This document shows positions 1 through 11,999 of a stretch of 64,000 bases of DNA, one piece after another (the stretch's first letter is position 1; every line of letters begins with the position of its first letter). A program made the translations under genes and the position numbers. The notes under the pieces were generated by a model that had not been told where the DNA came from, did not search any database, and saw only the letters and a list, made by a program, of their open reading frames with translations. The stretch spans positions 5,409,878 to 5,473,877 of the forward strand of contig CM061139.1 in NCBI GenBank assembly GCA_030789695.1, given 5' to 3'. Source of the DNA: Scilla litardierei (lineage: Eukaryota; Streptophyta; Magnoliopsida; Asparagales; Asparagaceae).

Positions 1-917
1 GTCGCACCTTTCTGTTTTTGCCAAGTGCAAACAACAGGATTCATTTTCTTGAGGTCTTTCGCAGGGAATCAACAAATAAGTGGAGAAGGAGAGCCTCGTT
101 CATCAAACAAAGAAAAAGAGAGCCTCGTTCATCAAACAAAGAAAAACAATTCCACTGAGGTTTTCCTTTTAAAATGTTTCATCTTGATTAAAGGGTTAAG
201 CCTCCACTTTTGTGTTTTGCAGGGAAAAGCAATTTTGGATTAAATAGAAGCATCTTGATTAAAGAATTAAATGGTTCCTCTCTCCTTATCACAAAGGCAC
301 GCAAGTACACAAAAGCCAATTGATTCATTGTGTCAGAATGTGTGCCAACCATTCTTCAACAATCACTTGCCGAAATTATTTTCCGTGAGGGCGCAACATC
401 AGAGAGCCGCAACCTGAGTTGCACGTCGAGACGACGACTACTTGTCAGATTGATCTGATCTGTGCTTATTGGCAGAGACGACTACACAGACACGATCTGA
501 GCATCCCTAAACTCCATACTTTATATCTGTGTTATTTGTGTATCGATCTCTGTTAGGGGAAACTTTTACCTTTTGTGTTACTTTTGGGGACCTGACGACT
601 TGGGAGTCGTCACGGAGGGAGAGCATCTGACTAGATTGATAGTGTAGAGCATATAGTGTGCGTACGAGCTAGGTGAGAGTTGATTTGGGATCTTGACTCA
701 TTGTAGCTGTACAGGATTACATATCTATCTAGTATTTTCTTTCGGGGGCTGGAGTAGGTCGTGGGGACGACCGAACCAGGGTACATCTGTGCGTATTCTG
801 TGATTGCTTTTTTATTTCCCTGTCTGTGCCTATAACTACGTGGGATTGTTCGTGGGTTGCACGAATATTTTTTATTAGCCTATTCACCCCCCTCTAGGCT
901 ACGATCCAGATCCAACA
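1..917 (+). repeat. 3' part of a Ty1/Copia-type LTR (solo or truncated)
   Basis: The segment ends with the tail typical of many plant Copia LTRs: a CTATTCACCCCCCTCTAG block at about 879-896, then a CA terminus at 917. No TGGTATCAGAGC-type primer-binding site follows. The sequence passes directly into a Gypsy RT reading frame, so this is either a 3' LTR or a solo LTR. Its 5' end lies outside the window or is not recognisable. No coding capacity was seen. The family is unknown. Confidence 0.6.
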
Positions 918-1605
918 GGAGGAATCTGGTAGTGTACATCGAAGACATGTTAGTTAAATCAAAAAGCTCAATAGATCATATTGCTGACTATCGAATACCT
1001 TTGAAGAGAATTGAAGGCACAACCTTAGATTGAATCCTTCTAAGTGTACCTTTGGTGTCCAACGTGGGAAATTCTAGTTTCATGATCACGAACTGTGGAA
1101 TTGAGGTCAACACTGACAAGATTACAACACTAATTAACATGAAGGATCCTAACACCATCAAGAAATTCTAGAGATTAAACAGGCAGATCGCTGCTCTCAG
1201 ACACTTTTTGTCTAAATCAGCAAAGAAAACCCTTCATTTCTTCAAAGTTTTGAGGAAGGCCATAGCCCAACCTAAAGGTGAAATGAAGATTATTGAATGG
1301 GATAAGGATCAGTTAGCTGGCAACTACTAAGCATTTACTTGGTGACTACCAAGGAAGCAGTTAGCTTGGCCCTGGTCAAATAAGAGTCTGGAGTGCAATG
1401 ACCAATCTATTACCCTAGCCGAATTCTTAGAGGGGCCGAGGTTAGATATAATTGGATAGTGAAGTTGGCTTACACACTTGTCTTGTCAGTAAGTAGGCTC
1501 AGAATGTATTTCCAAGCTCACACCATTCTAGTCTTGATTGATATTGCTTTAGAACAAAATTTGAAAAGACTTGAGCGGTCTGGTGGAATGCTAAATAGGG
1601 GAGTT
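918..1605 (+). pseudogene. Decayed Ty3/Gypsy (Tat-like) RT-RNase H fragment
   Basis: Translation from about 926 gives a reverse transcriptase core motif VYIEDMLVKS, a variant of the Gypsy YIDDMLVKS. It is followed by the thumb/connection stretch around residues reading GIEVNTDKI and LNRQIAALRHFLSKS, and then an RNase H-like stretch including YPSRILRGAE and LRMYFQAHTI. This phrase order is that of the Tat/Retand group of Ty3/Gypsy elements. Stops and at least one frameshift interrupt it (for example TGA near 1032 and TAG near 1168), so it is dead. The LTR ending at 917 abuts it and probably inserted into it. Confidence 0.75.
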
Positions 1606-2024
1606 GACGTCCCCTAGTTTTTGATCATGCAAGTGTGTAATAGGATTGGGGATACCAGATTTAAATATTTATACCGCAAGCGCACGGTGTTGTAGTGTGG
1701 CTTGGGGGTCGAACACAGGGAGGCATGGTTGTGCTTGTGTCAAAGAGGAACCGGTTCACCCTATGGGTGAGCTAGCCCGAACGATCGATGGTTGTCACGG
1801 AAAATAGATGCGAGGGATAAACAATATAAAAGGAAACCTAGGACTTTGGTTTCCACCCTATCATGTGTTCTGGCTATTACGACCTACGTATAGGAATACG
1901 ATCGGATTTAGGGTTTAGTGGTGAGACGTTGCCTTTAAGAGTGCTACCAGCGTCCCATGGGCCCGATATTCCCGTCGATGCCCAGGATGATACGCTGGAC
2001 TACCCGGGTTTGGTCGGTGGGCAT
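1606..2024. other. Unassigned intergenic or LTR-like sequence
   Basis: No coding signature was seen. The stretch contains an ACCGCAAGCGCACGGTG phrase near 1673-1689 and GGTCGAACACAGGGAG near 1707-1722, both phrases I associate with plant retroelement repeats. It also contains an AATATAAAAGG box near 1824. It is probably part of an older repeat into which element A inserted. I cannot identify its ends. Confidence 0.3.
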
Positions 2025-2628
2025 TGTAGGATCCTGCCAAAACAGAGTTAGGATCGATAAATGAAGTTTAGACTTACGCTTGCGTATGCGGCACGGTAGT
2101 CTACGAACTTCGCCTTCGGATTCGACACGACGGATCGAGTCTTCTCACGAACGGAGTAAGGCTACTAAATCCACAATCTAAATCTCTACTTTTAGATTAA
2201 GAACTTGGATAGAGGGAGAAGAAGTATTTCGGCAGAGCTTCGCTAGAATGAATATGCATGCAAGAATGCCATGCAAAGTGTAAGAAATGGCTTACCCTTG
2301 GGACTTATTTATAGCCCCCAAGGTAGTTATTTTAGGGTAAGTTGTTCCTTTGGAACAACTTAATTAAGGTGTACCATGATACATGGCACATTATAAGCTT
2401 AAGTTGTACCATATGCATGGTACAACATAAGCTTAAGATATTCCCCCTTTATTAGCCATATGTCGCATGCACTTATGCATATATAATGCGACTTTCCCAC
2501 TCATCCAGAGATCCTCTCCGCAAGGGAACAGATTCCCTTCGTACACGACTTCGTGTACGTGACGTTCGAGGTCCGTATTCCCTCGTACATCCCCCACAAG
2601 GGTGTACTAACGTCTTCCATATCCAACA
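2025..2628 (-). repeat. 3' LTR of element A
   Basis: About 604 bp, running TGTTGGATATGG...GGATCCTACA on the minus strand. The start, the TATA region and the final GGATCCT(A/T)CA match the 527-bp LTRs of element B. A TATAAATA box lies at 2306-2313 (complement). A GTAAGT donor-like hexamer shortly before the 3' end is shared with B. The polypurine tract is the complement of 2629-2648. Confidence 0.85.
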
Positions 2629-3629
2629 TCTCCCACTCACACTTGAGGGGATTGTAAGAGAACGTCTTTCTCTTAGTTCTTTCATCTATCATACCGAGAA
2701 ATATACCGTGCGACCGTCATGCGTGTAGAGTCTGTTGTTGTGCACTTGTTAGAGATACACAACGACCTCGAAGGTGCAAAGTTGAGTAGATCAACGCATG
2801 CTTTACCCTAGATTATTTCTTCACATTTCTTATACTTTATATTCAACAATTGAATCCCATCTGGATCACAATTGGCTGGCCAGCTTTGAATCATTAAAGT
2901 CCAAATGTGAATATGAAATCAATCTTCCTCTTCTTGCGAACCTTCTGATCTTGATTAGACTCGCTTTTCTAACGTGCCCCGCCGAGCCGAATTATCATAG
3001 CCCATAAGTAACACGCTAAGATAGCGATCATCTCGTCAAATCTAAAGGAACCAATTGGAGTCCTTGATGGTAAGAGTTAAGGCCCATATGGCCTTTGAGT
3101 CTCACATAATAGCAAACACTATTGCTACTAACTCAGTGGTCGAAATGCATACGTGGTATGAACACGTATTACAACATCGCTCCTTTCCCAGGGAGTGTAT
3201 GTCTCAATGATGTTGTAAGGATGATGATCAGACACCACAATGTCTGATTTTTAAGTCCCTTATTCTACTCAAATAGTCCTTTGGACTCACATCCCGCATT
3301 TAGACAGATAGGATTTCCGAAAAATCCTCTTAGATCTTTTGTAAGCATCCATATGATGCAGATCTTTTATGCGACCATTTTGTTTAAGTCATAACTCTTA
3401 AATCATCCGTCTGATGATTTTGACTTCAAACAGGTCTCATCTCTATTCCATCCGTCTGATAGAATAAGGCGGTTGCTCATGTGAGAGAGCCAACCTCAAT
3501 CTGTCCGACATACTAGAATTCAGCTGAGATTTCAAAAAAATGTACACAAACATTTCTTAAGAAATTCATATGCAATGTTTGAAAAAGAACTTATTCTTTT
3601 ATTAATTTTGATCATTTACAGACATGGGA

Positions 3630-6464
3630 ATTTACATTGGTACAACTCAGCTCTTACGCAATCCTTGGGATGATAAGTGTTTATAAAACACATTTCTGGG
3701 GATCGTTTTCGTAAGCTGATCCTCTATCATCTCATGCGTAGATATGTACCTTATGTCTACCTTCTTGGTTTTATCATAGTCTTTTGCAAATCTGCAGTTC
3801 CTTTAAGATACTGCATTATCCTCTTAACCGCTTTCCAGTGTTCTTGCCCTGGGTTGGATTGGTAACGACTTACCATTCCAACGGCAAAAACAGATGTCCG
3901 GTCTTGTATGCATCATAGCGTACATAAGACTATCAACTGTACTGGAATATGGAACTTTTTCCATAATTTCCTTTTCCTTTTGGTTCTTTGGACATGATTT
4001 CAGATATAAATTATCGCATCTGCTTATAGGAGTATCAATTGGACTTGCAGTCCTACATATTAAACCGTTCTAGAACCTTCTTTAAATAAGTCTCTTGTGA
4101 AAGAGAAAGAAGTTTCTTCGAACGATTCCTTGAAATCTTAATTCCAAGGATATATGTGGCTTCCCCATGTCTTTCATCTCAAAACTGATGAAAGTCAAGC
4201 CTTGATATCCATCACAAAGCCCTTGTCATTTCTGGTTATTAAAATGTCATCTACATATAGAGACATAATAACATGCTTGCTTTTAATCCTCTTGATATAT
4301 ACGTAGTTATCTTCATCAAGCATGGAAAATCCATTTGATAAGACAACTTCTTGAAATCGTATATACCATTGCCTCGAGGATTATTTAAGACCATATATGG
4401 GCTTATGAAGTTTACAAACCTTATGTTCGTTTCCTTCTTTTACAAACCCTGTTGGTTGTTCCATATAGATCTCCTCGTCCAATTCTCCATTGAGAAAGGC
4501 AGTCTTTACATCCATCTGATGTAATTCGAGGTTTAAGCAAGCTACCATTGCCAGAATTAGGCGAATCGAGGTAAAACACATAACAGGTGAGAAGGTCTCT
4601 TCGTAGTCTAACCTTCCTGTTGCGTAAAACCTTTCGCGACAAGGCGAGCTTTATATCTATCTATAGAGCCATTAGCCTTATGCTTGATCTTGAGAACCCA
4701 TTTGTTCCCAATTGCTCTATGTCCTCTGGGTAAGTTAACTAAGTCCCAGACTTGGTTAACTTTCATGGATTTTCATTCCTCCTTCATCGCTTCTATCCAT
4801 TTGTCTTTTGCAGGGACTGATACAGCCTGTTTGAAAGTAGCAGGCTCGTCATCATCTTGTAGTAAAGTCATAAAAGTTTGCGGAAATTCATCCTCAAATA
4901 TTAGAGGAGCCAACCTTGTATGACTACTACGTCGTATTTGAGATTCTTCAAGTCCTTGTTGACTTGAGTTTAGATCAATTCTAATATCACTCCCACTTGG
5001 AATGTCGTTAGAATTGCTCCCACTTGGATCATTATTCCCGTATGGAATAGGATAATCGTCATTCGTATAATCCATTGGTGAAGGTTGAAACGTATTTTCG
5101 TTTTCACCAAGAATTCTCCCACACGAATGAGGTAATCCTTCTTGATCATAAATCTCAAATAGGGATAAGTCCCGACTTATCTCGCCCTGTCTTAGAAACT
5201 CGTTTTCCAAGAAAGTGACATCCCTCGACTCAAACTCAATTAGCCCACCATTGTCTTCCTGACTAACATAAAACATAACCTTTGGAGTTTTCTGTGTATC
5301 GTATAAAGATACATTTCCTTCCCCTTGATCCAAGTTTGCCATACTTATGGGAGGAAATATGTGCGTAGGATGCACAACCCCAAGGTTTCAAAATGTTTAA
5401 GTCAGGAGACCTTTGGTTCCACAACTCATAAGGAGTGGAGCTAACTGATTTCGAGGGTACGCGGTTCAAAATGAAAGCGGTCGTCAATAATGCATCACCC
5501 CAAAAGGTGATTGGCAAGTTAGCTTGTGCCATCATTGAACGGACCATTTTTCATTAAAGTCCTATTCCTCCTTTCTGCAACACCAATTTGTTGAGGAGTA
5601 TAAGGCATAGTTACCTGATGTACTATGCCTTTTTCATCACAAAGTTCCTTTAAACTTGTTGATTGATATTCACCGCCCCTATCGGTTCGCACGACCTTAA
5701 TCTTGCGATCTAATTGATTCTCCACTAAACTCATATAGTTTTTAAAGCAGGTTTAGTGCTTTCACTTTTGTGGGATATCAAATAGATATGACCGAATCGG
5801 GTGAAATCATCAATAAAAGTGATGAAATAGGATTTCCCGCGTCTTGTCTTGACATTCATCGGACCACATATGTCCGAATGGATAAGCTGTAATGGAACCT
5901 CGGCCCTTGTGCCGGTTCCAACCGGCTTGCGACAAGATTTCCTCACAAGGCAATGTTCGCAGGTCGACATTTCAACCTTTGAAACATTGGATAGAAGGCC
6001 ACGTTTGGCAAGTCTATCCATACGCGTCGGTCCAATATGACCAAGCCTTGCGTGCCAACAAATTATATTAGACTCATTAGTCAAAGAATTTGTCACAAGG
6101 AAATTTTCATTACATGAGGAATCATACATTGTACTTATTACAATAAATCCTTTGAAATACAAACCCAGTACCAATAAAGGAATTATTACAAAATAGGTCC
6201 ATATTACAATCATGAAGGAACCAACTATAACCAAGACCCATTAAATTGACCACAGTTTTAATATTCCTTTGAATATATGGAATGAAGAGAACATCATGAA
6301 GTAGGAGAGTGTGGCCGTTGTCCAAGACTAGCTTGCGAGTCCCAACGCCTTTCACTTCAACACGTGTGTTGTTTTCTACATTGATTCACTTCATTCCTTG
6401 GGGTATCCGGTGATACTCCACGAAGGACCGTCTGTCCCTTGTTATGTGATTGGTGGCACCTGAA
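3630..6464 (-). pseudogene. Element A pol: protease, integrase, RT, RNase H (broken)
   Basis: Minus-strand reading gives, in order: a protease with D-S-G-A-T-N-H near 6440-6465; an integrase zinc region (WHARLGHIG, then CEHC near 5960) and catalytic core (HSDICGP, RTDRGGEY, GVAERRNRTL); RT with the [19 protein letters not shown] block near 4460-4520; and the C-terminal RNase H tail. Damage is extensive. One extra G before the protease motif shifts the frame, several stops are present, and part of RNase H is missing. After the LKGTAD segment (about 3800) the reading jumps to the terminal THEMI...TKTIPR-like tail, removing roughly 110 residues that element B retains, including the catalytic STMEAEF region. 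Not functional. Confidence 0.85.
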
Positions 6465-7391
6465 TCAATTATCCCAGAATGGATTAGATTCCTCAAGAAA
6501 TATTGAACTAGAAACACATATGTAACTAGTATTACAAGTTACCTCGTCACTTCCACTCGTACACGAACGAGCATAGTGACCGAGCTTGTTGCACTTGAAG
6601 CACTTGATCCTTTTCAAGTCTTTCTTCTTGTGCCATTTCTTGTGCCCACCCTTATGTTTGGGTTCCTTGGTAGACTCAGGTTGCTTATTATGTTCATTAG
6701 AAGACTTCGAACGATCTTTACGTTTCTTTCCCCCGTGTGAGGAACTAGCAACCATGTGCACTTCTGCACTTGGCTTGGCAGCCGCAAGCCGCTCTTCCTC
6801 TAATTCGAGGTGCTTCGAAACATCGTTGAAGGTCTTGATGCTCTCATTATGAGTGAGATGCATCTTCATCTGATCCCACCCATTTGGTAGGGAACGTATG
6901 ACTGCTTGGATTTGTTGCTCATCCGTGAGCACATGACCTGCGTCCTTTAACTCTGAGATAAGGTTCGCCATATGTCGCAGATGTTTCCCCATGGAATGAT
7001 CTGGACGTTTCTTATATGTATCGAACCTTATAGTTAAGGCACGAAGTTTGGACACCGATGTGCCACCGAACATCTCCTCTAGCTTGGACCATATGTCCAT
7101 GGCTAGGTCATGTTCTCGGAAGATGCGCATTATGTCATCAGCCATACTGCTTAATAACGTAATGCGCGCTATCTTGTTCTTCCGAGACCAAGCATCAAAA
7201 GCTTCCTTGTCTCGTCGGTGTTGGGCCGTAGTGCCCAACTCGGGTTCAATCATAACGTTCTTTAGAGTTTCGAGCACTTCTTGCTCCTCTAGAACGTATT
7301 GTATCTTGATAGACCAAAGTTTGTAATTATCACCGTTGAGTTTTTCACCTTTGTTTAACTCAGCGACGATATTCTTTGAAGCAGAAGACAT
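6465..7391 (-). pseudogene. Element A gag (UBN2-type capsid, zinc knuckle)
   Basis: The start is taken at 7391 (MSSASKNIV), which matches element B's start, rather than the upstream in-frame ATG at 7412. The N-terminal two thirds read as a Copia gag_pre/UBN2 domain (KLNGDNYKLWSIKIQYVL, then FGGTSVSKLRALTIRF). A Lys-rich linker follows, then a CCHC zinc knuckle C-F-K-C-N-K-L-G-H-Y-A-R-S-C for RNA packaging. About 300 residues are open without interruption, so gag is the best preserved gene of A. The frame is lost just after, where the protease should start. The product would form the cytoplasmic virus-like particle. Confidence 0.85.
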
Positions 7392-7703
7392 TTTACTTTT
7401 AAAATGCTGCAAAAGACATAAAAACCAAAGGTTCGATCAAAAATCATTGCATAAATTTCTTATATACATAGTCATCATACATTTTCATGATTCATTAGTC
7501 TCGGCCAGCGGACCGACCAGGGAAATGGCTAAGTCATGGTTCACTACCCCCAGACTAACTGAGGTGTCCCACAAACTAGTCCAAAAGACCACTGGTCGAA
7601 TCATGATCCATTGAGATAATGAATCAATCGAATGTGAAATTTCAGACTAGTTTAATATCACTCCCACTTGGAAAAAAATCCCACTTGGAATGATATTATT
7701 ACA

Positions 7704-7819
7704 TTTGATAAGTTACTTTCGAAAAATATTGAAAAATATTACTCTAGAATCGAAAAGGTCACTACGTTTTCAATCACCATCTAGAGTAACTTTCAATATT
7801 TCCCCATCACTTTATCAAA
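7704..7819 (-). repeat. Imperfect inverted repeat upstream of gag (element A)
   Basis: TTTGATAAGT near 7704 pairs with ACTTTATCAAA at the other end, an AAATATTGAAA arm pairs with TTTCAATATTT, and a CTCTAGA arm lies near each centre edge. The whole is about 116 nt. The same structure occurs before gag in element B (20928-21041). It would fold as a long imperfect hairpin in the leader RNA. Confidence 0.6.
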
Positions 7820-8178
7820 TAGAAGTACTCGTATAGTACTTTGCAACGGAAAAGCGTTTTTGAAAACGTATTTTTCAAAACGTATGAAAACGTATTTTTC
7901 AAAAAAAAATGTATATTTCAACTTAGTACCCTTATGATACTAGTGAATTATTCGGCACTTCGTGACCATTTGTCGGGAATGAGCCGTAGCCGTGCCTAAG
8001 TCGGATCCCCCTTTTGGGTTTTTTCTGCAAACTATCGTCGCCGGCTCCCGTATGGATCCAGGCGTTTCCCCCCGTATGAGAGAATTTTGGCGCAGACGAC
8101 TGTTGCTTGGCCCCGTATGGGCTAGTCGGCACGTTCATGTTCGACCAAGGCCTTTTGCCGAAATTGGTCTGCATCACT

Positions 8179-8745
8179 CCCGGCCAGGGCCCCTGCCCTG
8201 GCCGAGGTTGGCCAAGGGCCTCTACCCTGGCCGGCCAGGGGCGGCCTGCGGCTGCCCTGGCCACTGCCAGGGCCGACCGGGCCACTGGCCTGGCCTCAGC
8301 CAGAGGCCGGCCAGGCCTCTGCCTGGCCTGGCCTAGGCCAGAGGCCCCTGGCCGGGGCCAGGGCACCTGCCCTGGCCTCGGCCGGGGCGGCCAGGCCCTG
8401 GCCTGAGGCCAAGGCACTGCCCTGGCCTCTGCCAGGGCGGCCAGAGGCCCCTGGCCGGGGCCAGGGCCCCTGCCCTGGCCTCTGCCAGGGCGGCCAGAGG
8501 CCCCTGGCCGGGGCCAGGGCTCCTGCCCTGGCCTCGGCCAGGCCCTGGCCGGGCCAGGGCCCCTGCCCGGGCCGCGGCCAGGGAGGCTAGGCCCTAGCCT
8601 GGCCGCGGCCAGGGCTCTCTGGCCCTGGCCAGGGCCGGCCAGGGCCGGCCGGCCATGGCCATGGCCGGCCATGGCCCGGCCATGGCTTTATTAGCCTTGA
8701 CCGGCCATGGCCCTTTGGCCATGGCCGGTCTCCCCCCTTCATAGG
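8179..8745 (-). repeat. GC-rich GGCC palindromic repeat array (element A leader)
   Basis: Dense repetition of the short palindromic words GGCCAGGGCC, CTGGCC and GGCCGGCC, without long unbroken tandem units. The composition is very GC-rich compared with the AT-rich sequence on either side. Long open frames on both strands here are a by-product of the repeats: Pro/Gly/Ala/Arg low complexity, with no domain. Element B has an equivalent array in the same place (20339-20755). Confidence 0.8.
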
Positions 8746-9278
8746 GTTGCCGCACACCCCGTCGGAGGGGTGGCCGTGGTGGTTATTGGCCGTAGCCAAC
8801 CCCCTCCGCATGAGGAGGGGGGTTGCATGGCCTTCATAGCCCATTTGGCCATGGTGCACACGCACTAAAATTCATCTTCCCCGATGGGAATAACTACCAT
8901 CTTCTTCTACGGTGAAGCACCCGTTCGTCGAGAAAGTAGTTAGCCTCCAATGGTCGTATGCCAAAAAATTAACCCACTTCAAAAATTCGTAAACTACGCG
9001 CTCCACATGAAGAGAGCGCCCATTCCCTATGAATGGAGACTCAGCATCCATGAAGAGAGCGAGTTTGACGATATGAACGGTCGGTTCTTCCCGTTACGGA
9101 GAGTTCCTGCCATATCCATAATGACAGAAGACCCTAACGTGAAAAGAACAACCGCTGCGTTCTCTCCGTCACGAAGCGTGCCTACCATATCCGTAATGGT
9201 AGGATACCCATTCGTGAAAAAGACAACGACTCGTTCATAGTTTCGACGGGGCGGCGGTTTGACCGGGGCGAACCCTCA
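8746..9278 (-). other. Element A untranslated leader, PBS-proximal part
   Basis: Homologous to B's leader at about 19832-20338, with shared phrases such as ACCCTAACGTGAAAAGAACA (B on the opposite strand), GAATGGAGACTCAGCATCCATG and CCCGTTCGTCGAGAAAGT. Homology stops at about 9278, just where B's primer-binding site and 5' LTR would begin. No coding signature was seen. Confidence 0.65.
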
Positions 9279-10117
9279 AATAATGGGAGACGCGGCGATC
9301 AGATAGCCGTCCGTTTGAGATTCGACGGTCGTGCAGCAGTGCAATCGAACGAAGAGCAGCTCATTTGAAGCAGGCGATGTGGACGTGCGGGGACCGTTCG
9401 ATGCTGATCCAACAGAGAGAATAAGGCCCGAACGCGAGTCGAAGAGCGGGCGAAGCGGCCGAGTATTGGCCGTCCAATCCTTGATCCAACGACCGAGAGC
9501 TCACCCTGAATCGAATTCGGATCATTCGACGCGAAGCGGGCAGAGCACGATTTTTAAAGCACACGTGGCGTTCCCACGTTGAATCCCGCTTGGATGAGTG
9601 GCCTATATTCGCACCGGCCCGATTTAGTGGGTTTTATTCGAAATATAAGCGGGTTTGAACCCGTTAACCCCCTAAAACCTGCAATGCTATTATTTAAGCG
9701 TATTCTAGGGTTTTTGGGGGTATCCTTGCGTATTTTAGGGTTTTTGAAGCGGCTACTGTACGTATTTCTCTGAGGGAAGTTGCTGATAAATTCCAGAGGC
9801 TATTTTCCTTATTTCCAGAGAGTTTGGGTGTCTATCTTGGAGTTTTGGTGATAAATTCTTGAACTTATACTCCGTATTTGGTGCTTTTTCATTGTATTTC
9901 GATACTTGAACAATGTATTCATCTACGAATTGTGATTTTTCTTGCACCATGAATAGCTAATCTTCTTGTGCTATGGTTGTGATGTAATTAGGAGTATGTA
10001 ATCGTAGAATTTCATGTCTTTACCTTTAAAATCATGTTAAAATTGCTCGCAACATTGATTTCTACATCGTATTTGTTGGGTATTGCTCATTGTCGATATT
10101 ATTGATGTTCCCAATGG
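9279..10117. other. Remnant G, left part: unassigned repeat that hosts element E
   Basis: No protein domain is recognisable. The region has a GC-rich, gene-free half (9279-9600) and an AT-rich half with TATTTAAGCG near 9694 and repeated TTTTAGGGTTTTTG phrases, resembling an LTR promoter and leader. It ends with the 5-bp sequence ctagg at 10118-10122, which is repeated at 55049-55053. That shows it was continuous with 55054 onwards before E inserted. It may be an old Athila-like LTR, but this is weak. Confidence 0.35.
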
Positions 10118-10122
10118 CTAGG

Positions 10123-11835
10123 TGATGTGTCCATATTTTCTACTATTTTCATATCATTATTTCATTGCATCTCATGTCATTTTCGCATCCAACTCCCTTA
10201 TTTTACTACGATATTACATTTCTGACAATATCTTCGAGTTTTGTAGTGTTTTGTGAGTTTTCAGGGATTTTGGAGTGATTTGGGACCCCACTTGGGTATG
10301 GACACATCCGACATGCTCGTGAGGTCATTGGCGAGGCTCTGGAGGAGTTCGTCACACTTATGGAGCCATTGGAGGAGAAGAGAGAGAGCAGAGGAGAGAG
10401 AGACAGCCCCCAGCAGCTCCCCAGACAGTTTCCCAGAAAATGTTCGGTCCGAGAAGCTCAGCTGCTCGACCGAGCAACTTCAATTTGAGAAGAGAGCTGA
10501 TACAGGTTGATCGGACCGAGCAGTTCATCTGCTCGATCGAGTAGCCTCAAATTTCACAGCTGAAGCAGTCCAGCGACACGGCCCGAGCAGCTGACCAAAT
10601 CGACCCCTACTCGGACCGAGTAGAGCTTACTCGGTCTGGGTAGGCAGAGCGACGATTTCGAAGATTTTTAATTCCCTGTAGTGCTCGGTCGAGCAGCTCA
10701 TCTGCTTGGGTAGAGCCATCGAACGAGCAGTGCATTGCTCGACCGAGTCATATACTAGGTCGGTAATTCCAGGGCCATTTTTGGTAAGTTTTCTGAAGCC
10801 GCGATGCGCATGATTTTTGCACTGAAAGATCTGGGAGCTGGGCGACTGAAGGGAGGCGACTTTGATTAGAGTTTTTTGTATAGTTTTTGACGGGAGCTTA
10901 GGCGATTTTGTAGGGATCAGGAGATTAATTTTTGTAAGCGAATTCTGGATCGAAACTTGGAGAATTATTTACTTTTATTCTTGATTGTTCTTGCGCTTGG
11001 GATCTTGGAATTTTTCTGGATCTATAATCTGTAATTTCTATTGATTTCTCGCTGTAAGTCTTTTATCACTATTCTTTCGATTGTTATAATGTTTTCGTCT
11101 CTGAGAATGATGTTTTTGTCCGTTACTATTGCGATGTGTGAATAGATTCTTTCTCGGGTTGATGGGTTAGCCCTAGGATCCTAGAGGAAAATATAGATTT
11201 GGATCCCTATATTGAATTGGGGACTTAGGGAAGTATTTCGGTAGATCCTATCGAATCCATAGATAACCCATACTGAGATCATGCCCACGGTCTGTGGAAT
11301 TGATGTGCTTAAGGGGTATCTAGGGATTCGAATAGGAAAATCGGTGGATCCAACCAAGGCTCGTGACCATGCCCGGCTCGCACCTTGAGGGGATCCATCG
11401 ACGAACTATACAGCTACCGTTGATGGCTACAGCCATTGCGTCAATGAGAGCCATCGAAATACCCCGCAATTCTAACCCACGAGAGTGGTATGAATTGGGA
11501 GAGTAATTCCCTAGCCCTAATGCAATGCAAGGATCCTATCCCAACGTCGACCTCCAACGATCCTAGTGCTAACGCCATAGTCCCTTTTATTAATATTACA
11601 ACATCAACACACAACCAAATCTTTTACCCCGATAGCTGTCTCACTTCAAGACTTAGAAATAAACTGAGAATCCATTGATACTATCACAATCCCTGTGGGA
11701 TTCGATATCATTTATACTATATCTCGACACCATCCGCTTGCGGATTGAGCCCGAAATTGAAGCCTAAGGGCCATACCATGCCTGGCGATCGTGCCACCGC
11801 CAGGTGGAACCTAGGTGTAGGTTTCGGGTGCGTCA
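10123..11835 (+). repeat. 5' LTR of element E
   Basis: Begins TGATGTGTCCATATTTTC and ends GGGTGCGTCA just before the PBS. It carries the CTCGGTCGAGCAG palindrome array in its first third. It also holds the CCCTGTGGGATTCGAT phrase near 11693, close to the 3' end, a feature I know from Athila LTRs. The matching 3' LTR ends GGGTGCGGCC, so the terminal CA has been lost there by mutation. Confidence 0.88.
10443..10763 (+). repeat. Palindrome array CTCGGTCGAGCAG (E 5' LTR)
   Basis: At least ten copies or half-copies of a CTCGG(T/A)C(C)GAG core, often followed by CAG, are spread over 320 bp. Examples are GCTCGACCGAGCA near 10466, TACTCGGACCGAGTAG near 10609 and GCTCGGTCGAGCAG near 10682. Most cores are self-complementary and neighbouring copies can pair with each other. 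The array is conserved in the 3' LTR. Confidence 0.8.
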
Positions 11836-11841
11836 AGTTTT

Positions 11842-11858
11842 TGGCGCCGTTGCGGGGG
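11842..11858 (+). promoter_or_regulatory. Primer-binding site of element E
   Basis: TGGCGCCGTTGCGGGGG lies 6 bp after the 5' LTR and differs from the Athila-type PBS TGGCGCCGTTGCCGGGG by one base. It would bind the 3' end of the primer tRNA for minus-strand cDNA. Confidence 0.85.
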
Positions 11859-11999
11859 ACAGCAATAGTGTTCTATCTCTGTTTATTTTTATTTTGTGAA
11901 GTTTGCTAGCATTCTAATCATTTCTCACCCTTCCATCATTTTTATTCTTTTTATTTATTTTGGTGCTACTGACGGTATTTATCTGAGTTTTGTTGGTGC

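Larger units (their letters stand above)
2025..9278 (-). mobile_element. Element A: Ty1/Copia retrotransposon, 5' LTR missing
   Basis: Read on the minus strand, the order is leader (about 9278-8760), GC-rich array, gag, protease, integrase, RT, RNase H and 3' LTR. This is the Copia domain order. The internal sequence, leader and LTR all match element B, so A and B are one family. The homology to B's leader ends near 9278, at the phrase shared with B's GGGTTCGCCCCGG. The PBS and the whole 5' LTR are absent there. The element therefore cannot start reverse transcription. Frameshifts, stops and a deletion in RNase H also disable it. Confidence 0.85.

Noticed and set aside
7932..8672. Long minus-strand open frame rich in Gly/Pro/Arg/Ala, with plus-strand frames over the same DNA
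   Set aside because: It lies on the GGCC repeat array and leader of element A. Several frames are open at once because of the repeats. No domain is present.
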